DNA from: Arcobacteraceae bacterium
Lineage (GTDB): Bacteria; Campylobacterota; Campylobacteria; Campylobacterales; Arcobacteraceae
DNA length: 64,000 bases
Direction of reading: 5' to 3'
Assembly (NCBI GenBank): GCA_028375605.1
Contig: JAONGR010000004.1
Coordinates: forward strand, 1-64,000
The translations under genes and the position numbers were made by a program. Each line of letters starts with the position of its first letter. The stretch's first letter is position 1. The notes under the pieces were generated by a model. The model worked only from the letters and a program-made list of their open reading frames with translations, had not been told where the DNA came from and ran no database searches. Of the stretch, positions 6,800 through 15,814 are shown piece by piece.

Positions 6800-8543
6800 A
6801 AAACATATTATAGTTGATCCAATCACAAGAATTGAAGGGCATTTAAGAATTGAAGCAGTAATTGATGAAAATAATGTAATTACAGATGCATTTGCAAGTT
6901 CTACAATGTTTAGGGGAATCGAAACAATTTTACAAGGTAGAGATCCTAGAGATGCAGGATTATTAGCTATGAGAATTTGTGGTGTTTGTACAGGTACTCA
7001 CTATCAAAGAAGTATAGAAGCTGTTGAACATGCTTTTAATGTTGATATTCCTAAAAATGCTCGTTTGGTACGAAACCTAATTCAAGGTGCTTTATATCTT
7101 CATGACCATGTGGTACACTTCTATCATCTTCATGCACTTGACTGGGTTGATATAACTTCTGCACTTAAAGCAGATCCTAAATTAGCTGCTGCTGAAGCTT
7201 TAAAGTGGACAGATACTCCACATGGTGCTGGAGAAGGGGATCTTCGAACTATTCAAGAAAGAGTTGGAAAGTTTGTAAAACAAGGTAGACTTGGTATCTT
7301 CTCTAATGCTTATTGGGGAAATAAACATTACAAATTATCTCCAGAACAAAATTTAATTGCAGTTGCACATTATTTACAGGCACTTGACATGCAAAGAGAT
7401 ATGTCAAAAATGATGGCAATTTTTGGTGGTAAAATGCCTCATCCTCAATCACTAGTAGTTGGTGGTGTTACTTGTGTTCAAGATATAAAAAACCCTGCAA
7501 GAATCGCACAATTTAAATCTCTATTAAATAAAATCAATAATTTTATTAAAAATGCATATTTAGTTGATGTTCTTATGGCTGGTACTGTATATGCAGATGA
7601 AGCACTAGACGGAACTGGTGCTGGACTTAAAAGTTATATGAGTTATGGTGATTTTAGATTAAATGATAATGGTTTTTATAACTCAGAATTATTATTTCCT
7701 AAAGGTGTTGTTTTAAATGGTGATTTAAGTAAATTATATCCATTGGATCAAACTAAAATTACAGAAGATGTATCTCATGCTTGGTATGAAGGAAAAGATG
7801 ATATTGGTCTTCATCCTTATGAAGGACAAACTCTACCTAAATATACTGGATTAGAGAAAAAAGAGGATGGTTATTCATATCTAAAAACTGAAGAGAAATA
7901 TTCATGGATTAAATCACCATTATATGATGATACAAGAGTAGAGGTTGGACCACTTGCTAGAATAGCAGTTGGATTAGCTGCTGGCGATGAAAGAATATCT
8001 AAATATGCAACAAAATTTTTAGGGGAACTAGGTAGAACTCTAGGTTTAGGAAAAGCAGCACCTGCAAGTGTTATTTTCTCAACAGTAGGAAGAACTGCAG
8101 CTCGTGCAATTGAAACAGAGCTTATGGGTGATGTTATGATGGAATGGGTTGATGAACTAGCTGCAAATGTTGCAAATGGTGATTTAAGTACATGGACTGA
8201 TTTTGATTTTGATACAGTATCAAAAGATGCAAGAGGTTACGGTATGGCTGAAGCTCCAAGAGGTGGACTAGGTCATTGGGTTGTTATTAAAGATGGAAAA
8301 ATTGAAAATTATCAAGCAGTAGTTCCCTCAACATGGAATGCCGCTCCTAGAGATTACAAAGGAAGATTAGGGGCGTATGAGTCTGCTTTGATTGGTACAA
8401 AAGTAGCAGATCCTGAGCAACCACTAGAAATTTTAAGAACAGTTCACTCTTTTGATCCTTGTATTGCTTGTGCAGTTCATATAGTAGATACAAAAGGTAG
8501 AGAACTTAGTAGTTTTAAAGTAAATACTAGCTGTGCTGTTTAA
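6792..8543 (+). CDS. hydB: [NiFe] hydrogenase large subunit HydB
   Basis: A 583-residue catalytic subunit. ATG 6792 is chosen (MSKKHIIVDPITRIEGH) because GGGGAAGAG precedes it and it overlaps the hydA stop, implying coupled translation. L1 is RICGVCTGTH and L2 is DPCIACAVH. A C-terminal tail of about 20 residues after that histidine is the propeptide removed by a HyaD-type protease once nickel is inserted. The protein has no signal of its own and is carried out with HydA by the Tat system. HydD at 9351 is the obvious protease, and HypBCDF in this window make the Fe(CN)2CO-Ni site. Confidence 0.96.
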   Translation: MSKKHIIVDPITRIEGHLRIEAVIDENNVITDAFASSTMFRGIETILQGRDPRDAGLLAMRICGVCTGTHYQRSIEAVEHAFNVDIPKNARLVRNLIQGALYLHDHVVHFYHLHALDWVDITSALKADPKLAAAEALKWTDTPHGAGEGDLRTIQERVGKFVKQGRLGIFSNAYWGNKHYKLSPEQNLIAVAHYLQALDMQRDMSKMMAIFGGKMPHPQSLVVGGVTCVQDIKNPARIAQFKSLLNKINNFIKNAYLVDVLMAGTVYADEALDGTGAGLKSYMSYGDFRLNDNGFYNSELLFPKGVVLNGDLSKLYPLDQTKITEDVSHAWYEGKDDIGLHPYEGQTLPKYTGLEKKEDGYSYLKTEEKYSWIKSPLYDDTRVEVGPLARIAVGLAAGDERISKYATKFLGELGRTLGLGKAAPASVIFSTVGRTAARAIETELMGDVMMEWVDELAANVANGDLSTWTDFDFDTVSKDARGYGMAEAPRGGLGHWVVIKDGKIENYQAVVPSTWNAAPRDYKGRLGAYESALIGTKVADPEQPLEILRTVHSFDPCIACAVHIVDTKGRELSSFKVNTSCAV

Positions 8544-8556
8544 TAAGGAGTAAGCT

Positions 8557-9267
8557 ATGAGTAATTATAAAAAAGTTGAAAGGATGACTGGATTTATGAG
8601 GTTCAATCACTGGGTTATTGTACTATGTATGATAGCTGCAATAGTGACTGGACTTTATATTGGTCATCCTTATTATCAAACTTTTATAGCAGATACTGCT
8701 GTGGACAAATATGTAATGGCATGGAATAGATGGGTGCATTTTATCGCTGCTATTATTTTTGATGTAAGTAGTGTTGTTGTTGGGTACTTATATTTCTTTT
8801 CACGTTTTGAAAAGCCTTATAAAAAGATCATTCCAAATAAAACAAATATAGTAGAATTTTTTGAAGTTTTACTGAATCTTATTACATTTAATAGAAGAAA
8901 GAAGTTTGACAGTACTCATTCTGATAGCTTTAATATAGTATTTTTTACTGTTTTTCATCTATTATTAGCATGGATGTTATTAACTGGATTACAATTATAT
9001 GTACATGCTTTAGCTTCTGGACTGAGTTCTATTGGTACATGGTGGGCTACTATGTTACATTTTATGACTGATTGGACAGTAATAGTTACTGGTGGGACAA
9101 ATATAGATGTACGATATTCTCATCACTTAACTATGTACTGGATAATTGCATGGATTATATTTCATATTTATTATCAAATATGGAGAACAATTTTCTGGAA
9201 AGAAGCTGATATATCTATTGTGGTAGGTGGATCAAAGTATGTAAAGGTAGATGAGAAAGAAAGCTAA
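8557..9267 (+). CDS. hydC: hydrogenase b-type cytochrome subunit HydC
   Basis: A 236-residue membrane cytochrome b that takes electrons from HydA and reduces menaquinone. Hydrophobic segments alternate with histidine-bearing motifs: MRFNHWVIVLCMIAAIVTG near the start, NRWVHFIAAIIF, VFHLLLAWMLLTG and YWIIAWIIFHIYYQIWR, consistent with the HydC/HyaC/CybH haem-binding fold. GGAG (8547-8550) lies before ATG 8557, 13 bases after hydB. The 3' end is built into a strong terminator hairpin. Confidence 0.93.
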   Translation: MSNYKKVERMTGFMRFNHWVIVLCMIAAIVTGLYIGHPYYQTFIADTAVDKYVMAWNRWVHFIAAIIFDVSSVVVGYLYFFSRFEKPYKKIIPNKTNIVEFFEVLLNLITFNRRKKFDSTHSDSFNIVFFTVFHLLLAWMLLTGLQLYVHALASGLSSIGTWWATMLHFMTDWTVIVTGGTNIDVRYSHHLTMYWIIAWIIFHIYYQIWRTIFWKEADISIVVGGSKYVKVDEKES

Positions 9268-9284
9268 AATTTAGCTTTCTTTTC
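9256..9284 (+). terminator. terminator after hydC
   Basis: AAAGAAAGCTAAA (9256-9268) and TTTAGCTTTCTTT (9270-9282) form a perfect 13-base inverted repeat ending in T's. The hydC stop codon lies in its left arm. It probably lowers transcription into hydDE, giving structural genes higher expression than maturation genes. Confidence 0.75.
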
Positions 9285-9303
9285 TAAAGATTAATATTTT
9301 TGC

Positions 9304-9326
9304 TGAGTCAATTTTAGATTGATTCA
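9304..9326 (+). promoter_or_regulatory. palindromic site before hydD
   Basis: TGAGTCAAT (9304-9312) and ATTGATTCA (9318-9326) are inverted with one mismatch around TTTAG. The site lies between the hydC terminator and the hydD start, so it may be an operator or part of a separate hydDE promoter. It does not match the TGAATRAYTATTCA palindrome. Confidence 0.35.
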
Positions 9327-9350
9327 TTTAAATTATTTAAAGGAACTATA

Positions 9351-9902
9351 TTGAAAACTGCAATAGTTGGAGCGGGAACGGTAATATACCAAGATGAAGG
9401 TGTTGGCGTTTATGCTTCTAAATATATAGAAAAAAACTATACATTTGAAAATAATGATGTAACAATGGTAGATGGTGGAGTTTTAGGCTTTCAACTGATG
9501 GTGTATTATCAAGAATACGATAAAGTTATTATTTTAGATACGATTACTATGGATGATGAGGTAGGTTCTATTTATAACTTACCTTCAGAAGAGTTACTTG
9601 GGCTTGGAAGTTATAAACAAACAGCACATGAAGTAGAAATCATAGAGATGTTAGAGATATGTTCTTTACTTGAAACTATGGCAGATGTAAATATTATAGG
9701 AATAGTTCCAGAAGATATAGAAACTGTTGTTGTTGGACTAACTGCTAAAATGAGAGATAAGTTTTTTCATTTAGTTGATGCAGGACTTTCAGAGTTAGAT
9801 AAAGCTGGTATAAAATATAAAAAAAATGAAATCGAAGTAACACTGGATAGTATCATAGATAATTATTCATATCCAAAGGCAGATAGAATGGGAGAACATT
9901 AA
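9351..9902 (+). CDS. hydD: hydrogenase maturation protease HydD (HyaD/HybD, peptidase M52)
   Basis: A 183-residue nickel-dependent endopeptidase that trims the HydB C-terminus. The N-terminal GAGTVIYQDEGVGV matches the family's GxGNxxxxDEGxG, with the acidic residue that senses nickel. DGGVLGFQLM matches the second conserved acidic segment, and a histidine near TAHEVE matches the third ligand. The start is TTG 9351, supported by AAAGGAA upstream. It is followed after 4 bases by hydE, as in Helicobacter and Wolinella hyd operons. Confidence 0.92.
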   Translation: MKTAIVGAGTVIYQDEGVGVYASKYIEKNYTFENNDVTMVDGGVLGFQLMVYYQEYDKVIILDTITMDDEVGSIYNLPSEELLGLGSYKQTAHEVEIIEMLEICSLLETMADVNIIGIVPEDIETVVVGLTAKMRDKFFHLVDAGLSELDKAGIKYKKNEIEVTLDSIIDNYSYPKADRMGEH

Positions 9903-9906
9903 TATT

Positions 9907-11316
9907 ATGGCAATAGTTCAGAAAATACAATACAATAGTGAAAATAAATATTTTGCAGGTTTCTTACAAAATATGATTGATGAATCAGCTTTACATGCAA
10001 GAGTAGAGCAAAAGAAAAATGAGATTGTTTTAACACTTGATGAAAAAGATGAAAAAGCACTAGTGACTTTTAGTGAGTTAACAACAAAGTTTTTACCACA
10101 CTCATTATTTTTAGGCGAGATTACGACAGCAAGAGTGGATACGGAGATAGAACCTTTAGAATTTAAGTCTGATAATTATGAAATTTCTTTATGTAGAAGG
10201 TGTATAGAAAATTTACAAGATCCTAGTAGTGAATCATATTTAGATGATAATTTAATCTGTAATCATTATAATAATACTCCATTAGAAAATGAAGTTGATA
10301 ACAATACTTTTACTCCAAATTATAGTGAAGGTTCAACATTACTCGTAGTAGATCCTACTAAAATAAATGATCTCTTTATTATTACTAAAGATGAATATAG
10401 AGCTTTATTTTCTATAGAAAAACCAACAATTAAAGTTACAATAAAAGATCAAGAACTAAAAGAATTAACAGGTAAACAATTTATTAATATCAAGTCAACA
10501 TATAATATGAAAAGTACTCTTACTGCTATTAATGCAAAAGATAGTGAGCTTTCATATATATTTTTCAATGATTTAAATCCATCAAAAATAGTGATAGTTC
10601 AAAAAAATATCTCTATAATTAGAGATAATAAATTTTCAAAAAAACTTGAAAATTTAGATGAAGATAGAGTTCTAAATAGATTTTTAAATATCGTTAACGA
10701 AACACCTAAACCAGAACTAGCAATAGCAGCTAATCTTAGTGTCAAAAATGGAATATCTTTTATAGTAAAAACAGAAGTAGCTAGTAAAAAAGCTATTACA
10801 TTTCAAGACTTTCATTTAGAAACAGTTTTATTAGAGATGTTAAATGATCCAATACGAAATAAACTTATAAGAAATTATGCTAAAAAATTTCCAGATAAAT
10901 ACGAAAATTTGAAGTCTGGAAATTATGACATTTTTGGAACATTATGTGTAATTTTAGATTTAGAAGAAACAAGTTTTGAAAGTTTAAGTGATAAGGCTTT
11001 AGAGTTTCACGGTAATGGTGGTTTAAAAATAGATATGAATTTTAAAGATTCTGGATTTGATTATTCTTCACTTTTGGGTTCAGTAATAAGTTTTAAAATA
11101 GCTGATGTGGATACACATTATTTAGCATACTCTGTTTTTGAAGCTTATGGAGATATGATTATTTCAACACTTAATCAACTCAAAACAAAATTCAAAATAG
11201 ATAACTTTGTGATGATGGGAGATATGTTTGAAAATAGTATTATTTATAGTAGAATATTAAGCAAGTTCCAATTATCAAAACCATTCTTCTCAAAAGATAT
11301 TGCATTTGATGAGTAG
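9907..11316 (+). CDS. hydE: HydE-like hydrogenase formation protein
   Basis: A 469-residue protein placed exactly where hydE stands in the hydABCDE operons of Helicobacter pylori and Wolinella; in H. pylori HydE is needed for hydrogenase activity but its biochemistry is unclear. A cysteine cluster at about residues 95-120, CRRCIENLQDP ... ICNHYNN, has the same spacing and flanking residues as the zinc-finger segment of HypF (see 28721: CDDCLDDI ... NCTNC). The rest shows no motif I recognise. It is called by synteny, the HypF-like finger and length. Confidence 0.72.
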   Translation: MAIVQKIQYNSENKYFAGFLQNMIDESALHARVEQKKNEIVLTLDEKDEKALVTFSELTTKFLPHSLFLGEITTARVDTEIEPLEFKSDNYEISLCRRCIENLQDPSSESYLDDNLICNHYNNTPLENEVDNNTFTPNYSEGSTLLVVDPTKINDLFIITKDEYRALFSIEKPTIKVTIKDQELKELTGKQFINIKSTYNMKSTLTAINAKDSELSYIFFNDLNPSKIVIVQKNISIIRDNKFSKKLENLDEDRVLNRFLNIVNETPKPELAIAANLSVKNGISFIVKTEVASKKAITFQDFHLETVLLEMLNDPIRNKLIRNYAKKFPDKYENLKSGNYDIFGTLCVILDLEETSFESLSDKALEFHGNGGLKIDMNFKDSGFDYSSLLGSVISFKIADVDTHYLAYSVFEAYGDMIISTLNQLKTKFKIDNFVMMGDMFENSIIYSRILSKFQLSKPFFSKDIAFDE

Positions 11317-11343
11317 GTTAATGTAGATTTAATCTATTCTTTT

Positions 11344-11380
11344 AAAATGACTAAATTAGTTCTATTTAGTCGTTTTATTT
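11344..11380. terminator. bidirectional terminator between hydE and the TRAP genes
   Basis: AAAATGACTAAAT (11344-11356) pairs with ATTTAGTCGTTTT (11364-11376) with one G-U pair, flanked by A/T runs on both sides. It separates two convergent operons. Confidence 0.75.
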
Positions 11381-11419
11381 TGTAAGGATTACTGTTTAAA
11401 ATATAATAAAAAATATAGT

Positions 11420-12805
11420 TTAACTTCCAGATTCTATAATAGATTCCATTCCAAAAAAACCTGGATAAAAAGCCACCAATCCTAAAACAATTATTTGTAT
11501 TAATATGAAAGGTAATACCCCTTTATATATATTAGCCGTTGCCACATTAGATGGTGTAACACCCTTTAAATAAAAGAGTGCAAACCCAAATGGTGGTGTT
11601 AAAAACGATGTTTGTAAGTTCATAGCAATAAGAACTGCAAACCATATCGGATTAATATCAAGTGCAATAGATACAGGTAATAGAATTGGTACTATAATGT
11701 AAGATATTTCAACAAAGTCAATAAAGAATCCTAAAATTAGAATTGCAATCATTGTAAATATAATAAATCCCCATTTCTCATCACCTGGCAAATTTGTTAG
11801 AAAATGTTCAATTATATCTTCACCACCTGTATATGAAAATACCATTGAAAAAGCAGTTGCTCCAATTAATATACCAAATATCATAGAAGTAATCTTTACT
11901 GATTCTTTTGCCGCTATTTTTACTACATTTAAATTAAATGTTTTATAAAGAATCGATAATATAATGGCACCAATACTTCCTACTGCCGATGATTCAGTTG
12001 GGGTAGCAATACCTAGAAAGATTGAACCTAATACTAAAAACATTAGAGTTAGTGAAGGAATAATATCTACCAATGCTTTAATTAATTGTTTCTTTTTACT
12101 TCCTCTTGTTGGGTCATTTGGAATTGCAGGAGCTAAGTCTTTAAACATATAAGCTACTACTAGTATATAAAGTATATATGCACTAATAAGTGCTAATCCC
12201 GGTCCAAGTGCTGCTTTAAATAAATCACCAACTGGAACGCGAAATACATCTCCTAAAATAATTAATACAATAGAAGGAGGAATAATTTGTCCTAAAGTAC
12301 CAGAGGCACAAATAGTACCTGTTGCTAATTCTTTATTGTATTTATACTTCATCATAACTGGAAGTGAAATTACACCCATAGCCACAACAGAAGCTCCAAC
12401 AACACCAGTAGATGCCGCTAATAAAGACCCAACTAACACAGTAGAAATAGCAATTCCACCTCTAATTTCACCAAATAAGAACCCCATTGATTCAAGTAGT
12501 TTTTCTGCTAATCCTGTTTTTTGTAAAACAATACCCATAAAAATAAACATTGGTATTGCCATAAGAATTGTATTTTGTTGTATAGAAAAAATTCGGTAAG
12601 GCATAAAATCAAACATAGAAATAGCTTCAATCCAACCCTCTTGTGCAAATTCAATAAAAGCCATACCTTCATCCATATTTTCATAAACTTCCATAAATCC
12701 AGCTAATAAACCAAATAAAACGGCTGCTGCTGCAAAAGTAAATGCTACAGGAAAACCTAGTAACAGCATAAATAATGCTGTAAAAAACATTGAAATACCT
12801 ATCAT
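11420..12805 (-). CDS. TRAP transporter large membrane subunit (DctM family)
   Basis: A 461-residue, highly hydrophobic protein that is the ion-coupled transport subunit of a tripartite TRAP importer. Typical DctM stretches are visible: GFPVAFTFAAAAVLFG at the N-terminus, the conserved ATPTESSAVGSIGA, and the C-terminal TPPFGFALFYLKGV. It overlaps the small subunit gene by 4 bases and ends the operon dctP-Q-M. It works with the binding protein at 13401. The long second loop and 12-span-type layout fit the family. Confidence 0.93.
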   Translation of the reverse strand: MIGISMFFTALFMLLLGFPVAFTFAAAAVLFGLLAGFMEVYENMDEGMAFIEFAQEGWIEAISMFDFMPYRIFSIQQNTILMAIPMFIFMGIVLQKTGLAEKLLESMGFLFGEIRGGIAISTVLVGSLLAASTGVVGASVVAMGVISLPVMMKYKYNKELATGTICASGTLGQIIPPSIVLIILGDVFRVPVGDLFKAALGPGLALISAYILYILVVAYMFKDLAPAIPNDPTRGSKKKQLIKALVDIIPSLTLMFLVLGSIFLGIATPTESSAVGSIGAIILSILYKTFNLNVVKIAAKESVKITSMIFGILIGATAFSMVFSYTGGEDIIEHFLTNLPGDEKWGFIIFTMIAILILGFFIDFVEISYIIVPILLPVSIALDINPIWFAVLIAMNLQTSFLTPPFGFALFYLKGVTPSNVATANIYKGVLPFILIQIIVLGLVAFYPGFFGMESIIESGS

Positions 12806-13305
12806 CTGATTTCCTTATAATCTATTAAGTTTTTGATAAAAAAACCTATTGTTGTAATAAAAAGGAATAAAAAAGACAAAGGGATAAGTCCTTTTACAAT
12901 CCATCTGTATTCTAATCCACCCGGATCTCCACTCTTTTCCATGAATTCATAGGCTTCAAGTACATTATCAATTGAACTAAGTCCTACTAAAAATGTTATG
13001 GGTAAAATAAAGAACACAGCTCCAAACATATTTATAAATGCTTGCTTTTTTATACTCAAATTATCGTAAATTACATCAACTCGCACATGTCCATCTTCTT
13101 TTAAAGTATAGGATATTCCAAGCAAGATAACTACTGAAAAAAGATGCCACTCTATTTCTTGCATTGCTATGCTAACATGGTGAAAGTAATATCGAGCAAC
13201 AACATCATAAAATACATTTATTATCATTAGTATAATTGCGCTAGAAGTAATAAATCCAATTGAGTCTGCAAATTTGTTAAAAGCTTTTTCTAACTTTATT
13301 AACAT
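12802..13305 (-). CDS. TRAP transporter small membrane subunit (DctQ family)
   Basis: A 167-residue protein with four hydrophobic segments. The motifs YDVVARYYFHH and EIEWHLFSVVILLGISYTLKEDGHVRVDV are those of DctQ, including the invariant E/W and HVRVD region. The gene overlaps dctM by 4 bases. The 95 bases between it and dctP hold an imperfect inverted repeat (ATTGTAGTAGGG at 13321 and CCCTACAAT at 13362) that may trim transcription so that binding protein is made in excess, a common TRAP arrangement. Confidence 0.92.
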   Translation of the reverse strand: MLIKLEKAFNKFADSIGFITSSAIILMIINVFYDVVARYYFHHVSIAMQEIEWHLFSVVILLGISYTLKEDGHVRVDVIYDNLSIKKQAFINMFGAVFFILPITFLVGLSSIDNVLEAYEFMEKSGDPGGLEYRWIVKGLIPLSFLFLFITTIGFFIKNLIDYKEIR

Positions 13306-13400
13306 TAAAATCCTTTTTTGATTGTAGTAGGGAGTAAAATTTCCTATCTAAATAAAATTAACCCTACAATTAGGATCAGTTTTATTTTCTTTTTTAATTC

Positions 13401-14471
13401 TTAATTATCTTTTAAATAAAGATAGTCAGAGATTTTTGTCCATTTTCTTGCTTTTAACTTATATGCATCTTGTGAATCAAGAACCTCTTTTAATAATGGC
13501 GCATTTTCAGTCTTTTCTGTTAATAGTTTTTTATTTGAAGCTTTCATAGCATCAAGAACATCTTTTGGAAATGACTTAATTTGAATACCAGGATAGTCTT
13601 TTTTCATTCCTGACCATGCTTCAACATTCATATGATAATTTTGAATATACATATCATATGCAGATAATTTCATAGCATTTTTCAAAATTTGTTGTAAATC
13701 TTTTGGTAACTTATTATACTTTTTTTGATTTACTAAGAATTGTAATTCAGCTGCTGGCTCATGCCAACCTGTATAGTAATATGGTGCAACTTTATGAAAT
13801 CCCATATTAATATCCATTCCAGGTCCAACCCATTCCAATGCATCAATAGTTCCTTTTTCAAGAGAGGTGTATAATTCACCTGAAGCTATGTTAGTAACAG
13901 CTAAACCAAGATCAGCCATAATTTCACCTGAAAAACCTGGTATTCTCATCTTAAGACCTTTTAAGTCAGCAAGAGAATTGATTTCTTTTCTAAACCATCC
14001 ACCCATTTGACCTCCTGCATTTCCACCAGGGAATGAATAAACTTTATGTATTTTGTATGCTTTTTGCATTAACTCTAATCCACCACCGTGATAGAACCAT
14101 GAATATTGTTCTGGAGTAGTCATCCCAAAAGGCATAGCTGTAAACGGTAGTGTATTAATATCTTTACCTTTCCAGTAATATGAAGCACTGTGTCCCATTT
14201 CATATTGTCCAGCTTTTACCATATCTAAGACACCGAATGGGCTTTTATGTTTATTTGAAGCATCAACTTTAATAACAAGTCTACCATTAGACATCTCTTC
14301 AACCATTTTAGCCATATTTCTTGGTGCATCAATAAATGGTGTTAATGTTGGACCCCATGTAGTTGCTAGTCTCCATTTAATAACTTTCTTTGCATGTGCT
14401 TGTGTTCCAAGTCCCAATAAAACGGCAGATATAATTATTGTTTTCGTAGTTTTTTTTAGTAAATTATTCAT
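13401..14471 (-). CDS. TRAP transporter periplasmic binding protein (DctP/TakP-like)
   Basis: A 356-residue secreted solute receptor. The start is placed at ATG 14471 (MNNLLKKTTK), with AAGGAT upstream and a Sec signal ending in THAHA-like GLGTQAHAKK; an upstream in-frame start at 14558 would cross the promoter. Motifs ATTWGPTLTPF, GGWFRKEINSLADLKGLKMRIPG and DALEWVGPGMD resemble the TakP/DctP7 branch that binds 2-oxo acids or related carboxylates, with the arginine of GLKMRIPG as carboxylate ligand. Divergent from an amino-acid-type dehydrogenase, so the ligand may be an amino or keto acid; this is inference. Confidence 0.92.
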   Translation of the reverse strand: MNNLLKKTTKTIIISAVLLGLGTQAHAKKVIKWRLATTWGPTLTPFIDAPRNMAKMVEEMSNGRLVIKVDASNKHKSPFGVLDMVKAGQYEMGHSASYYWKGKDINTLPFTAMPFGMTTPEQYSWFYHGGGLELMQKAYKIHKVYSFPGGNAGGQMGGWFRKEINSLADLKGLKMRIPGFSGEIMADLGLAVTNIASGELYTSLEKGTIDALEWVGPGMDINMGFHKVAPYYYTGWHEPAAELQFLVNQKKYNKLPKDLQQILKNAMKLSAYDMYIQNYHMNVEAWSGMKKDYPGIQIKSFPKDVLDAMKASNKKLLTEKTENAPLLKEVLDSQDAYKLKARKWTKISDYLYLKDN

Positions 14472-14490
14472 TTTAATCCTTATATATTCT

Positions 14491-14561
14491 TGATATATCA
14501 GAAGTATGCCTATAATATTTCTCATTGTCAAGTAGAATATTGTATGGTTTTTATACAATAT
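14491..14561 (-). promoter_or_regulatory. TRAP operon promoter with a GntR-type operator
   Basis: On the minus strand TTGACA (14526-14531) and CATACT (14503-14508) are 17 bases apart. A perfect palindrome, ATATTGTAT (14537-14545) and ATACAATAT (14553-14561), lies just upstream; TTGTAT/ATACAA half sites are typical of FCD-type GntR regulators, and one is encoded at 15815. TGATATATCA (14491-14500) near the expected transcript start is a second palindrome. The region separates divergent genes and can control both. Confidence 0.6.
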
Positions 14562-14659
14562 AATATCTTATCAAGTTTAATTTTTATATATAAAAATTTA
14601 TGATATACTCTTGATATATTAATAGTATTTGAATAAAATATTATTAAAAAGGAGTAAAA

Positions 14660-15619
14660 ATGAGAATTGTAACCGAAGAAGAAGTGTCCCATTTATTGGA
14701 TTATAAAACTTTGATTGAAGAATTAGATCAAGCATTTATTTCAGATATAAATGTTCCTTCACGAATTCATCAAGATTTTAAAAATCCAAAAGAAGGAATT
14801 GATTCAACTTTATTATTAATGCCTTCTTGGGAACCAAGTGAGGAACTTGGAATAAAGATTTTAACAGTAAGCCCAAATAATGCAAAATATAATTTGGGTG
14901 GAATTAATGCTGTTTATTTACTATTTGATGCACATAAAGGTGGCATTAAATTAGTTATAGAGGCAAAGAAATTAACAGCAATGAGAACTGCTGCTTCTTC
15001 CGCACTTGCAAGTTATTACTTATCAAGAAAAGATTCAGAAACGATGCTTATGATAGGAACAGGTACTTTAAGTGTAGAATTAATAAGAGCACATGCAACA
15101 GTAAGAAAATTAAAAAAAATTTATATTTGGGGTAGAAACAAGAAAAAAGCTTTAAAAATTGTTGATGAGTTAAAAGCTGAATTTGATATTGAAGCCGTAG
15201 ATACTATAGAAGAAAAGATCTCATCGGCAGACATTATATCTTGTGCAACATTATCCAATGAACCTTTATTATTTAAAGAACATCTTCACTCTGGACAACA
15301 TTTTGATTTAGTTGGTTCTTTCAAACCAAACATGAGAGAAGCAGATGATGGATTTATAGAAAATGTTAATATATTTATTGATAGTAAAATTGCTAAAAAA
15401 GAAACTGGTGACTTGAAAATTCCATTAGAAAATCATGTTATTACAGATGAATCAATTAAAGCAGATTTATTTGAATTAACTAGAAAAATAAAAAAAGGAA
15501 GAACTTCCGAGAAACAAATCACTTTATTTAAATCAGTAGGTCATGCTTTAGAAGATTTTACTGCGGCAAGATTAGTAGATAAGAAATTAGATGAGATTAT
15601 AGAAAATAGTATTAAATAA
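14660..15619 (+). CDS. ornithine cyclodeaminase/mu-crystallin-family NAD(P)-binding enzyme
   Basis: A 319-residue protein of the OCD/mu-crystallin family. It contains TAMRTAASSALASYYLSRKDS, the family's substrate-lysine/arginine region, then the Rossmann motif GTGTLSVELIRAHA and DLVGSFKPNMREAD. Members are ornithine cyclodeaminases, delta1-pyrroline-2-carboxylate or ketimine reductases, or alanine dehydrogenases. Its position between a TRAP importer and a GntR regulator, and near PutA, suggests work on an imported amino or imino acid such as hydroxyproline or proline derivatives, but the reaction cannot be read from sequence. RBS AAAAAGGAG precedes ATG 14660. Confidence 0.85.
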   Translation: MRIVTEEEVSHLLDYKTLIEELDQAFISDINVPSRIHQDFKNPKEGIDSTLLLMPSWEPSEELGIKILTVSPNNAKYNLGGINAVYLLFDAHKGGIKLVIEAKKLTAMRTAASSALASYYLSRKDSETMLMIGTGTLSVELIRAHATVRKLKKIYIWGRNKKKALKIVDELKAEFDIEAVDTIEEKISSADIISCATLSNEPLLFKEHLHSGQHFDLVGSFKPNMREADDGFIENVNIFIDSKIAKKETGDLKIPLENHVITDESIKADLFELTRKIKKGRTSEKQITLFKSVGHALEDFTAARLVDKKLDEIIENSIK

Positions 15620-15814
15620 AACCCTAATAATTATACTACTTATCATTTTAATGTCTTTTTTATTATTAATATCAGTATTTACATCAATTTTGAGTATAAT
15701 TATTTTTGATTTTGTAATTATGGGAACGGTTAGAGTGTTAGGTGTATTTTTAGTCTTTATCTCTAGCAATAAAATGAACAGTAATATCAATAAAAAGTTA
15801 TAAAAGGAAATATA

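Noticed and set aside
15651-15803. Possible 50-residue hydrophobic peptide on the plus strand between the OCD and GntR genes
   Set aside because: No ribosome site before ATG 15651, and an equally hydrophobic frame exists on the other strand; low-complexity AT-rich DNA explains both.
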